Positions 1-8,743 of a DNA stretch of 64,000 nt are shown here, in pieces. The notes under the pieces are model-generated. The model had not been told where the DNA came from. It saw nothing but the letters and a program-made list of their open reading frames with translations, and searched no databases. The stretch comes from Cyrtodaria siliqua (taxonomy: Eukaryota; Mollusca; Bivalvia; Adapedonta; Hiatellidae), in contig JAWPHD010004396.1 in the NCBI GenBank assembly GCA_037043455.1, forward strand, positions 124,001-188,000. The letters run 5' to 3'. Positions within the stretch are counted from its first letter, which is position 1, and every line of letters starts with the position of its first letter. The translations under genes and the position numbers were made by a program.

Positions 1-1
1 T

Positions 2-1659
2 TACAGTAGTCTCTCAGATGAAAGTATAAGTCCCAAAGATTACGAATACGCTCAAAAAATATGGAAAGAGTTTAACTGTAAAACTCTTGGAGACTATCAT
101 GATTTATATCTAAAAACTGATGTAACTCTGTTAGCAGATGTGTTTCAAACTTTTAGAAAAACATGCATGAATGCATATAAATTCGATCCCTTGCATTACT
201 ACACAGCACCTGGATTACCTTGGGATGCTTTACTCAAACATTCAAAAATAGAATTAGAACTTTTGACAGACATTGACAAGCACTTGTTTCTAGAAAAAGG
301 AATGCGAGGTGGCATAAGTATGGTATCAAAACGATATGCCAAAGCAAACAATCTACATGTAGCTGATTATAACCCTAACGAGGAAAACAACGTCTTAATG
401 TATTTTGATGCAAATAATCTTTATGGATGGGCATATTCTGGCTTTGTTTGGAAAGCCAAAAACAAGAAAGGAACATATTCTAAACGAAAACCTGGCAAAG
501 GACCAAAACCTGGCAAAGGACAAATACTTGAAGTTGATTTGGAATATCCTAAAGAACTCCATGATTCTCATAATGACTATCCACTTGCACCGGAAAGATT
601 AGCAGTGAAAAAGAATGGTTGTCTAAATACCAGACAGATCTGTTAGAAAATAATAGCATGATAAATACAGAACAACTAGTCCCCAATCTTATGGACAAAG
701 AAAAATATGTGATACATCACAAAAACCTGGAACTGTATTTATCTTTAGGCATGAAACTAAGGAAAATACACAGAGTATTAGAATTTAATGAAAAACCATG
801 GATGGAATCATACATAAACCTAAACACAGAACTTAGGAAAAAAGCTGAATCAAACTCTGAAAAAGATTTTTACAAACTTATGAACAACTCTGTGTTTGGC
901 AACACAATGGAAAATCTACGCAAGCGGACAGATATAAAACTAGTCAGAACTGACGGCTCCGAAAATGAAAAAATAAGAAAAATAATAGCCAAACCCAACT
1001 TTAACAGGCGTATAAAATTTTCAGATGAATTGTCAGCAATACATGTAAACAAAACAAAATTAACATTACAAAAACCAATTTATGTTGGGATGTCAGTATT
1101 GGATATATCAAAGCACTTGATGTATGATTGGTACTATAATACTCTAAAGAAAAGATACGGGGATAAATGTAGTTTATTATACACAGACACTGACAGCCTA
1201 CTGGTAGACATCAAAACAGATGATGCATACAAAGACATGGCTGAAATGAAAGATGAGTATGATCTAAGTAATTATTCTGAAAATCACCCAGTGCATGATG
1301 ATACAAACAATAAAGTATTGGGTAAAATGAAAGACGAATGTGCTGGTGTTGCTATAGCTGAGTATGTTGGATTAAGACCCAAGCTATATTCTATTTTGAA
1401 AGCGGATGAACAACTTATCAAAAAAGCAAAAGGAGTAAAAAAATATGTAATTAAAAAACATATTAACTTTGAAAACTACAAGGATGCATTGTTTAACAAG
1501 AAAAAATACACCCATGAAATGAATATGATACGCTCAATAAAGCATGAGATATATGGTATCAAAGTAAACAAAGTAACACTGTCGCCATTTTACTCTAAAA
1601 GATACATAGCACCAGACGGTATTAAAACTGATGCACATGGTTTCTATAAAAACTTATGA
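2..1659 (+). pseudogene. Protein-primed family B DNA polymerase (pPolB), 5' end off window, one frameshift
   Basis: Would replicate the element from a terminal protein primer. The frame is open from base 2, so the gene continues upstream of the window. Visible motifs in order: an Exo III-like YLKTD near base 100, GLPWDALLKHSK, KGMRGGIS, motif A-like YFDANNLYGWA (~400-432), motif B-like KLMNNSVFGNTMEN (~877-918) and motif C YTDTDSLLVDI (~1180-1212). The first reading frame is lost near 608-612 in a short A-run, where one base appears to be missing, and the rest is open in another frame to TGA at 1657-1659. All three polymerase motifs survive, so the break is probably recent. Its 3' end overlaps the convergent integrase gene by 16 nt. 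Confidence 0.93.
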
Positions 1660-2559
1660 ATTTGGGTATCAGCAGGAACAATAAGTAGTTCTTCTTTGAC
1701 GAATCCTCTCTGTGGCGCTGGTGCTTTCAAATAATAAACTCTTATGCCTTTCGTCACCATATAACTTTTAATCTTGTGAATATTTACACTCCACATTGGA
1801 TCAGTTGCTCTGCGTCTTCCACCTTCTTGTTCCCCGGGTTGATAATAAATATCTTACACTAGCATTCATACAGATAGGATCACCTTTTAATATTTTTGTT
1901 TCAACAGGAGGAGGCTTTTTTGTTTCCGCATTTATTGCTTTAACAACTTCTGGTAATCTCTTTACCCACTCTCTATTACGTTTTTGGGAATCTATTTCCT
2001 TAGCATACTGGTAACCAAACAATCTTTCAGCTAATGTTCTGTTAAATCTTTCCACTATAGCTTGGTCTCTGTGTATTTCTGTTCTGCCCCGTCTGATATT
2101 TACATTATGTTTTGCCATCAACTGCGATACTGCACCCATAAACTCTCTGCCTGGATCCACTTGTAATAACTTTGGATATTTCAAATGCCGACTGTATATT
2201 TTTTCAAATGCTTTAGCAACTTCTTTACTATCCTTGGAAGTCAGTGGCTCTGCTTCTTTGTATCTACTTGCAATATCAACCACAGTCAACGCATATTTAT
2301 ATGTCTTGCGGCCACGACCAAAGCCAAAAGTATCATGCGGCAGAAATAACAAATCAGCTTGATGCACTCCATTCTTAGCAGAAACATCAAACCTGGGCCT
2401 AATTATTTTTTTCGGAGCGGGTAAATAAATATGCCACACAGCTTGTTTCTTTAAAAATTATAATGCCTGTTTCTTACTGACACCAGCCTCTTTTGACAAT
2501 TTTTTAACTGCTGAGTAACCTTTCCAAAATCCTTTTGGGCTGTAATAAATCTTTTCCAT
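1644..2559 (-). pseudogene. Retroviral-type DDE integrase of the Polinton
   Basis: Would insert the linear element DNA into the host genome. Start ATG at 2559-2557. The N-terminal 33 codons look helix-turn-helix-like (KGFWKGYSAVKKLSKEAGV) and are cut off by an in-frame TAA at 2460-2458; the same frame continues through the rve core. The core shows HQADLLFLPHD (first D), LQVDPGREF (second D) and QAIVERFNRTLAERLF (E), so the catalytic triad is present. A second lesion, a frameshift near 1845-1855, separates the core from a basic C-terminal tail (GGRRRATDP, then GFVKEELLIVP) that runs to a stop at 1646-1644. The longest intact piece is 212 residues (1801-2439). Confidence 0.9.
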
Positions 2560-2602
2560 TTTATCTACTAAAGATTAAACTTTATATAACTATAAAGAAA
2601 AA
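2560..2602. promoter_or_regulatory. Divergent promoter between integrase and the 2603 gene
   Basis: Only 43 nt separate the two divergent start codons. The spacer is almost pure A/T, with a TATATAA at 2583-2589 and TATAAAGAAAAA running directly into the plus-strand ATG at 2603. The same TATA plus A-tract arrangement precedes most other genes of the element. Confidence 0.5.
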
Positions 2603-2914
2603 ATGGAAATCACAACTGCACAATTTGATGAACTGCTTGAAGAGCAAAATCAAATTAGCACAAAGAAATGGACAGACTTTGAAATAAAAAAAATACACAC
2701 TATTACAGATACAAAAATAGTAGATACTGAATATGGTCCATCCATGGTATTGACATTATTAGACAACGGTGAAGAATGGGCGCCTGATCATCTTAAAAAT
2801 AAATTAGAAAAGAGTGCTAAACCACCATATTATATGCGACCACTTGGATTGAAACCATGTAAAAACAAAAACAAAAATAGGTATCACGCATATGACTTAG
2901 TTTTTCCAAAGTAA
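2603..2914 (+). CDS. Small conserved Polinton protein, unknown function (103 aa)
   Basis: An intact ORF with its ATG right after an A-tract. The centre has a beta-strand pattern (KIVDTEYGPSMVLTLLDNGE) followed by a conserved-looking tail (YYMRPLGLKPCKNK) ending in HAYDLVFPK. The alternating pattern and size are compatible with an OB-fold single-stranded-DNA-binding protein, but that is only inference. I associate this ORF type with Polinton-like loci from memory, without a search. It is one of the few genes here without a lesion. It runs divergently from the integrase and convergently, with a 56-nt gap, towards the 2971-3383 gene. Confidence 0.7.
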   Translation: MEITTAQFDELLEEQNQISTKKWTDFEIKKIHTITDTKIVDTEYGPSMVLTLLDNGEEWAPDHLKNKLEKSAKPPYYMRPLGLKPCKNKNKNRYHAYDLVFPK

Positions 2915-2970
2915 ACATACTAAGTCATTCCAAATCTAAAGTAATTATAGTTTTAAACTTTTCTTTTTTT

Positions 2971-3383
2971 TTATGAAATCAATGTATATGCCACAAATCC
3001 AGTTGCAGCCATGCCCACCATAATAAACGTAATTTCTCTATTTTGTTGATCCGGAGATGGTGTATAAAAATCACTCAACTTGGGCTCCGGTTCTAAAAGC
3101 AAATGTTTGCCAGTTGTATAATAATACTGTTTCATGGCCTGGTCTACATCATCAAAAGTCTGCTCTGCATGATGCTCTTTTTGCAGTTGCTTTTAATAAA
3201 ATCTAATCCCTCTGTTCTTTTTTTATTCCACTCCGCTTGTGCTGCGTTTAATTGTTCCACTGCTTTGTCATGCCTTTCCTCATCTGAATGACTTCCCATT
3301 TTTGAAAAGAAATAATTTGAACCGCTAAACGCCAATGCATTTGTTAATGCGCCACCGATCATCATTGCTACTGCACTTGCCAT
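2971..3383 (-). pseudogene. Polinton small virion-like protein with C-terminal membrane segment, frameshifted
   Basis: ATG at 3383-3381, preceded by TATATATATAAAAAAA. The N-terminus is Gly/Ala-rich and hydrophobic (MASAVAMMIGGALTNALAF), followed by a charged helical stretch (HDKAVEQLNAAQAEWNKKR). The frame shifts near 3185-3200, next to an A-run. The other frame then carries a plausible continuation (EQTFDDVDQAMKQYYYTTGK, then a Pro-rich patch) ending in one hydrophobic helix (ITFIMVGMAATGFVAYTLIS) and TAA at 2973-2971. The helix-plus-membrane-anchor layout suggests a minor structural protein. Function not known. Confidence 0.65.
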
Positions 3384-3407
3384 TTTTTTATATATATATT
3401 TTTTAAA

Positions 3408-3644
3408 TTATTTCATAATATCCGCAGGAATAATACCTTGCTTAATCAGCATATCCTTTGTAGCCATTGCTAACATTATATCCACAGACAGCATCCCAAC
3501 ATCTACCATATTAAAATCCACTTTAGGGGCTGGTCTTTTTAGTAGTTTTCTGCCAATCTCAGATTATCCAACAGTTAGAAGTGTTTCCACTCCAGCGTGA
3601 TACATCATATTTACAATTTGTTTTCCGTCAATACTTGCTGCCAT
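3408..3644 (-). pseudogene. Small Polinton ORF with internal TAA (78 codons)
   Basis: ATG at 3644-3642 follows CATATAAAAAAAAA, the element's usual start context. A reading frame of 78 codons runs to TAA at 3410-3408 but is interrupted at codon 27 by TAA (3566-3564). Both halves read as ordinary protein: MAASIDGKQIVNMMYHAG before the stop and KLLKRPAPKVDFNMVDVG after it. Spacing to the neighbours on the same strand is short. I do not recognise the family. Confidence 0.5.
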
Positions 3645-3679
3645 TTTTTTTTATATGATTATTTTTTTTAAATAAATTA

Positions 3680-4058
3680 TTAAAAATCAAACGGGTCTTT
3701 TGGTGCAACATGAACAGGTTGCACAGCTACAGGTTGCGTAGCAGATTTCTTGTTATACATATACAAGCCCAACCCAGCAATGCCTAATAAAACCAGGCAC
3801 GGTGAAATATAATTTTTGTATACGTTTATTTTGATTTTTTTTGGTTCTTCTTCACCTATTGTTATTTTTGTTATTTCATCTTGCTTTGCAGCATTTTGAT
3901 TTGTAGCATCTTGATTTGCAGCATCTTGAAGCAAAACGCTTTGCCTTTCTTGCCGCTGCTACTTTTTTCCCAGCCTCTATTCGTTTTGGATTTTTTACTT
4001 TTTGTTGTTCAATAGGCTGTGTAACAAAAGGTATAACTTCACTCTCTTGGTTCTCCAT
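3680..4058 (-). pseudogene. Basic N-terminal / membrane C-terminal Polinton protein, frameshifted
   Basis: The first half, from ATG 4058, is very basic (KNPKRIEAGKKVAAARKAKR), like the small DNA-condensing or core proteins of Polinton-type elements. After a frameshift near 3935 the second half shows three imperfect 15-nt repeats encoding Q(D/N)A(A/T)NQ-type units, then a basic stretch and a single transmembrane helix (YISPCLVLLGIAGLGLYMY) before a short tail ending DPFDF. Together this suggests a DNA- or core-binding membrane protein. Its start lies inside the 3' end of the preceding gene (20-nt overlap). Confidence 0.6.
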
Positions 4059-4362
4059 TTATATTATCTATATTTTTATTTTTATTAAAATCAATATGTC
4101 TAACAGTTGTCAAAGCATGCTTTATAAATGGGTCTTCCTCCAAATCTTCTATCAGTTTTGGTGGATTGGTTACATTGAAATATTTTGATACTCCCATAAC
4201 ATACAAGTTAATAAAAGAATTGCCTAAAGTCTTGGTGATACTTGCCCCAAGCCTTGCTTCATATCTGCAGTAAAGTTTGTTAATTTCATCCGGGGGCATG
4301 CTATCTATATTTGTGAGTTGTATGTCTTTACCCAAATATTGACGGCTACCACCGCCAGCCAC
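4039..4362 (-). CDS. Conserved Polinton ORF (107 aa), start codon apparently ATG to GTG
   Basis: The reading frame begins GTG-GCT-GGC at 4362 (residues AGGGSRQYLGKDIQL follow), with no in-frame ATG upstream before a stop. The first G of this GTG is also the last base of the preceding gene's TAG, so the overlap was probably TAATG; one A-to-G change would have altered the stop silently (TAA to TAG) and destroyed the ATG. The protein is soluble-looking and charged (EINKLYCRYEARLGASITKT, DLEEDPFIKHAL). I recall similar N-termini from Polinton-like loci, unverified. Function unknown. Confidence 0.6.
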   Translation of the reverse strand: MAGGGSRQYLGKDIQLTNIDSMPPDEINKLYCRYEARLGASITKTLGNSFINLYVMGVSKYFNVTNPPKLIEDLEEDPFIKHALTTVRHIDFNKNKNIDNINGEPRE

Positions 4363-4565
4363 TATGGCTGATAATCTTTCTTTTTTGTTTCTTGTTGCTT
4401 TGATTCATCACGTTCCGTAAAACCTTCCGATATATCTTGTAATAGTTCTTCCGCATTCATTTTTATATTAGTAATTTTATTTTTTATCTTGAAATAAACA
4501 TAAAACACAAAACAACCAGCTGCGATATTCATGCAACTAGTAATTGTTAGTATTGTTAATAGCAT
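4362..4565 (-). CDS. Small membrane protein (67 aa)
   Basis: ATG at 4565-4563. The N-terminal third is one hydrophobic helix (ILTITSCMNIAAGCFVFYVY), followed by a basic linker (FKIKNKITNIK) and a charged, cytosolic-looking tail. This is the layout of a type III or signal-anchor membrane protein. It heads the minus-strand cluster 4565 to 2971 and overlaps the next gene by one base. No lesion seen. Function unknown. Confidence 0.6.
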   Translation of the reverse strand: MLLTILTITSCMNIAAGCFVFYVYFKIKNKITNIKMNAEELLQDISEGFTERDESKQQETKKKDYQP

Positions 4566-4622
4566 TGTTATTAATATTGCTATTTTTTTATTTCAACACA
4601 AACAAATATAGAATAGCGTGAA

Positions 4623-5280
4623 ATGGATGGAATAGTAAAAGCGATGACAACTGTCAAGGAAGAACTCACCAATAACGTGATAAAGACATAACAAGAGAAA
4701 AACAAAAGTTAGAACAAGCTAAGACTGACGATGATGAATTCCAGATAAAACGAATTAGCGATCGCACCAAAGACCTTGAAGTTGAAAGAGGTGCAAGGAT
4801 GGATGCTATCAATGAGAACAGAAAAGCTTTTCGTAACCAAGTAAGCAGAATAAAAGAAACAATAAACAAAATGTTAAACGAGGATACAACTCTTGGTGAG
4901 AGAATAAAAACCTTGTTTAGGGAGCAAGGTATTACTATTGTTAGTATCCTGACTGCGTTTGGTATGATTATTGGGGTATTATTTGAGGCCATTATTCCTA
5001 CAACGGGAGGAGGGACTGCGCCAATTCCAACTCCAAAACCTGATCCATCAAGTGTAAAAGACTGGATAAAAAAACAACTACTTAATCTTGGTAAACTTCT
5101 TGCCAACCTGGTAAAGCTGCTGCAGCACTTCCAGGAGTTATTGGTGCAATAGTATCATCGCTTTTATCTGCAACGGGTAATGTTATTAATTGGCTTGGTA
5201 ACAATCTATGGGCTTTGCTTGTGTTTGTTTCCGGGTTGTTGTATGTGGCAGCTAAAGAGTGGTTTAAATCTCGTAAATAA
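4623..5280 (+). pseudogene. Polinton coiled-coil / amphipathic membrane protein, two frameshifts
   Basis: ATG at 4623 gives 22 codons and stops at 4689-4691; another frame opens near 4670 and reads through a long charged coiled coil (DKDITREKQKLEQAKTDDDE onward). The central part, open from 4799, includes LGERIKTLFREQGITIVSIL, a hydrophobic helix, a Gly-Thr-Pro linker and an amphipathic segment (DWIKKQLLNLGKLLANL). A second frameshift near 5110 removes a Gly/Ala-rich C-terminus with a last hydrophobic helix, which is open in the shifted frame to TAA 5278-5280. The layout recalls membrane-active or minor structural proteins of Polinton-type elements; this is inference. It overlaps the convergent 5264-6534 gene by 17 nt. 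Confidence 0.65.
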
Positions 5281-6534
5281 GTAATGCAGCAAGACCTATT
5301 ACTATAGTACCAACAATTATAGTTGTTTTGTTATCTTCGTGTTCAATCGCCTTTTTTTTTGCATTTCTGGTGGGTTATGCTCCACAGTTTTATGTATTGA
5401 TTTATCAAAGTCAGAATGTTCCGGTAAAAAATTCTTTGTCGTGGTGCCTTGAAAAGTTTGAATATTTTTTGGTGGCACTGGTTTTACATTTACATCATTA
5501 TTCAATCCTAATGCTTGTGCATCGGTTGCTATTACAATTTCATTATTGTAGTCTTGTATTATTCCAATTCTTAATTCCATGTCACTCGGAGACATGTACA
5601 ATCCACTTCCATAAACAAAATTTACTTTACTTCTTGCATATTTTAGGGTGTTTTCATATCTTGAAATTTGACTGGGCAAGTTGATTGGGCTATTTATTGC
5701 GTCCTCTACATTTGCTAAAAATTGTTTCTGTGCATCAAATGCCGATCCAGTTCCAAGTATATCTGTTCTTGTTTGTGATTGTGAGCCAAGGATTGCCCAG
5801 CAGTATGTTCTTATGCTGTCATTGATTCTTTCTACTCCAGCTCTTGTAAATCCCACAGAACTATCTAGTATAAAAGTAGACCAACTATTGTCAGCCTCAA
5901 ATCCTTGTGCAATGTAATCAATGTGGTATGTTTTATCACTCTCATAGACTGTAAAACTCATCGTTTTGTTGTCGTATACAGTATTTATCAAAGGATGATA
6001 ACCAATATTTGTCCAGTAATTATAAATTGTTCCTATACCATCAATATAGCTTTGTTTCTGTCTCCAGTCCGAATTTGAGTCAACGTTAAACTCCTTGCAT
6101 ATTCTCTCGTATGCGTTTCGGTTATATGTGTTATTAAACGCATTCCAATTTGAGTCTTGCGGCATTGCTACACTCATCTCAAATAATATTATTCTGACTT
6201 GGTAATAGACATGAACTCGAAATAATGAACCAGCCAGGGCATCAGCTTTTAGATGGTTGTTGAAATCAATGCCACATCCAGTTGTCGCACACCAAATAGC
6301 AAAGTTCAACTGATTCTGCCAAAATAACATCCAATCTGTTCCCCAGCTTTGAACTATAGCATCTGATATGACGTATGGGAGTTTGTATTTTTCAAAGACA
6401 TTGGGAAATGATGCTTTAAAGCCTTTACCGTGGGATGTAATGACTATGTTTTGATTTATTATATCTATCACTTTTTTGCTAAAAGTATTTGAATAGTAAG
6501 CACCCGGGTTATATTTGAATTCTTTAGAAATTAT
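5264..6534 (-). pseudogene. Large unrecognised Polinton protein (~400 aa), capsid candidate, with 3' frameshift
   Basis: The longest gene of the element after the polymerase. The protein starts near IISKEFKYNPGAYYSN; the codon directly behind the A-tract at 6534-6532 is ATA, so an ATG may have been lost there, and the ATG at 6582 overlaps the divergent gene. Features: Trp-rich segment (SWGTDWMLFWQNQLNFAIW), CATTGCG, a run of aromatic-rich beta-like stretches, and SPSDMELRIGI near the end. A frameshift in an A9 run (5352-5360) replaces a C-terminal hydrophobic helix (TTIIVGTIVIGLAALLIY) that is open in the shifted frame to 5264. Its size, single copy and lack of catalytic motifs suggest a structural protein, but I cannot place its fold. 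Confidence 0.6.
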
Positions 6535-6573
6535 TTTTATTTGTATTTTATATATACATATATTAAAAAAAAA
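6535..6573. promoter_or_regulatory. Divergent A/T promoter
   Basis: A 39-nt spacer between the 6534 (minus) and 6574 (plus) start positions. Read on the plus strand it contains TATATATACATATATT followed by A10 directly before ATG. On the minus strand it reads TATATAAAATACAAATAAAA, ending at the putative lost start codon. Confidence 0.45.
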
Positions 6574-7219
6574 ATGTTTCATACAATTTCAAACATAGAC
6601 AACTCTATTAATTCACAACAGTATATCGATAATAGAGATGGAACTAAGCGCGTTGGATTAAAAAGTTTTATATACACTATCGGTTGGTATAATATTATTC
6701 ATGAAACCATAAAGACACGAAACCCAGATAAAATAGAACATTTACCAGATGGACTCTCTAACTTTGCAGACTTGATAAAAGGTTTTACATTTCTAAATAA
6801 AATTATTACCCTAACCATTTATGTGCAAGGTGCTGCAGCCATTTTAGAAACGTCAATAGAGACACGAATGTCAAGCGGTCTTTCAAAAATGCTGGGATTC
6901 AAGGACAGAAAATGGTTGACAGGTACTACTTTAGGAGATTACCCAATTGATTTAGCTCCTTATAAACAGCTATATGTTCATCTGAAACAAGTTAATACGA
7001 CGTAGTAATTATTTCAATGGTGCACCAAGCACTATTATAGGTGTTGTACCTGTAGTAAATAAGCAGTTTGGAGATATAGTATATACAAGTTTTTATCCTG
7101 AATATCACTGTCTTACGAATGATGCAATTAGTGAATTGAAAATAGAAGTCAGAGATGAGTATGGCAACAAGATAGATAATCACGGTTTGCCTATGAGTTG
7201 TGTTTTAGAAATTATTTAA
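6574..7219 (+). pseudogene. Probable single-jelly-roll minor capsid (penton-like) protein, frameshifted
   Basis: ATG at 6574 lies directly behind A10. The pattern fits the single-jelly-roll minor capsid proteins of Polinton/adenovirus-lineage elements: an early strand GLKSFIYTIGWYNI, a central IDLAPYKQLYVHLKQ, then in the shifted frame NYFNGAPSTIIGVVPVV and a C-terminal beta-hairpin, IEVRDEYGNKIDNHGLPMSC, ending in LEII. The frame is lost near 6995-7005 (first stop at 7003-7005); the remaining ~70 codons are open in another frame to TAA 7217-7219. The fold call rests on pattern recognition, not on a search. The stop codon lies in the A/T tract that is also the left edge of the downstream duplication. 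Confidence 0.65.
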
Positions 7220-7245
7220 AAAATATATTTTTATAAAAAAAAACA

Positions 7246-7734
7246 ATGAGTATATTTGGTCCAACAAGACCTAAAAAAACAGAAGACTTAGAGGCTTTGA
7301 TAGATATTGTTTCAGATTTACATAGGCAAGTTTGGCCTTTTGTTGACCAGTTTAAGCATTTGAGAGATAGAGCTGATAATCTTAAATATGGGATTATAAC
7401 AATATTTGCGGAGGCTAAGGGCCCACTTGTGTTGAATAGAATACTCTCATTTGGTAATGGGAATTATTATGGATAACGGATTATGGGAATAGGTTTAGCA
7501 TGTGAACGATTAGTTGGTGACGTAACTGTAATAGTTTCTGTCAATGGTGTTGAACAACCAAATTATGGCATAACGCTTCACATCATCCCACGCAATCATG
7601 ATAACTTTGATAAACCTTTAGAGATTGGTGCTGGTTCTGTTGTTAACTTTGTATGCAAGATTGCCAACGCTACCGCTATAAATACGGTGGCATCATTATT
7701 AATTGAATTAATTTATTTTTTTATTTATAAATAA
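7246..7734 (+). pseudogene. Module ORF 1, copy A: one frame split by TAA
   Basis: ATG 7246 behind TATAAAAAAAAAC. Seventy-six codons (including DLEALIDIVSDLHRQVWPF and GPLVLNRILSFGNGNYYG) end at TAA 7474-7476. The same frame then reads CGG ATT ATG and continues for 83 codons to 7734, with beta-rich sequence (DVTVIVSVNGVEQPNYGITL, IGAGSVVNFVCKI). The two parts look like one ~160-residue protein: an N-terminal helical half and a C-terminal beta half that could be a small structural or spike domain. The stop is shared by copy B, so it predates the duplication. Either a nonsense mutation or stop-codon readthrough could explain it. I do not recognise the family. Confidence 0.6.
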
Positions 7735-7738
7735 AAAA

Positions 7739-8137
7739 ATGCCGAAGCAACCGACAGCACCAAATTTATATCCTGAGTTGCCAGTGGAAGACGGACAAAA
7801 TTATAGATTACAAAAGATTTCAGAGATTGAACAAAAGTTAATTACAGAGCGAGATATACGTCAGTCACTTTATAAAAAATATAAACGTGGTATTAATATT
7901 ACAGATGGAATTGACACTACCTTAATATCTGCATGTGTTATTATGGCTGGGATTGGATTTGTTGTCCCAGTTTTGTTACCTTTAGAAATAGCAGCAATAG
8001 TATGTGGAGCTACAGGTGTTTGTATTAATTTTATCAGACGCAAGCTTAATGCAAAAGCTCAAAAACATCATGAAATAAAAACTTTGGCAAAGTCCAAGTT
8101 AAATAGTATAAATTATTTAAAATATATATTTTTATAA
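7739..8137 (+). pseudogene. Module ORF 2, copy A: truncated by the duplication (132 codons)
   Basis: ATG follows TTTATAAATAAAAAA. Identical in layout to the intact copy at 8641-9225: Pro-rich N-terminus with LYPEL, a basic helix (LYKKYKRGINITDGIDT), then two hydrophobic helices (TLISACVIMAGIGFVVPVL and LEIAAIVCGATGVCINF) and a basic loop. It diverges after KSKLNSI, where the duplication junction fuses it to promoter sequence and adds NYLKYIFL before a stop. About 62 C-terminal residues are missing. Confidence 0.75.
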
Positions 8138-8146
8138 AAAAAAAAA

Positions 8147-8743
8147 ATGAGTATATTTGAACCAACAAGACCTAAAAAAACAGAAGACTTAGAGGCTTTG
8201 ATAGATATTGTTTCAGATTTACATAGGCAAATTTGGCCTTTTGTTGACCAGTTTAAGCATTTGAGAGATAGAGTTGATAATCTTAAATATGGGATTATAA
8301 CAATATTTGCGGAGGCTAAGGGCCCACTTGTGTTGAATAGAATACTCTCATTTGGTAATGGGAATTATTATGGGTAACGGATTATGGGAATAGGTTTAGC
8401 ATGTGAACGATTAGTTGGTGACGTAACTGTAATAGTTTCTGTCAATGGTGTTGAACAACCAAATTATGGCATAACGCTTCACATCATCCCACGCAATCAT
8501 GATAACTTTGATAAACCTTTAGAGATTGTTGCTGGTTCTGTTGTTAACTTTGTATGCAAGATTGCCAACGCTACCGCTGTAAATACGGTGGCATCATTAT
8601 TAATTGAATTAATTTTTTTTTTTTATTTATTAATAAAAACATGCCGAAGCAACCGACAGCACCAAGTTTATATCCTGAGTTGCCAGTGGAAGACGGACAA
8701 ACTTATAGATTACAAAAGATTTCAGGGATTGAACAAAAGTTAA
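8147..8743 (+). pseudogene. Module ORF 1, copy B: same split frame
   Basis: The same arrangement as copy A: 76 codons to TAA 8375-8377, CGG ATT, then ATG 8384. A change in T-run length after SLLIELIFFF makes this copy read past the usual stop and into the start of the next gene (ending at 8743), so its last residues are not meaningful. Few replacements separate the two copies (for example GP to EP near the start and RAD to RVD). Confidence 0.6.

Noticed and set aside
1796..2014. Plus-strand 72-codon ORF over the integrase
   Set aside because: Shadow of the integrase gene on the other strand; no motif of its own.
2458..7476. Stop-codon reassignment (TAA read as an amino acid) in the Polinton
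   Set aside because: Three in-frame TAA codons are seen, but TAA also ends intact genes (2914, 5280) and frameshifts and start losses are present as well, so ordinary decay is simpler.
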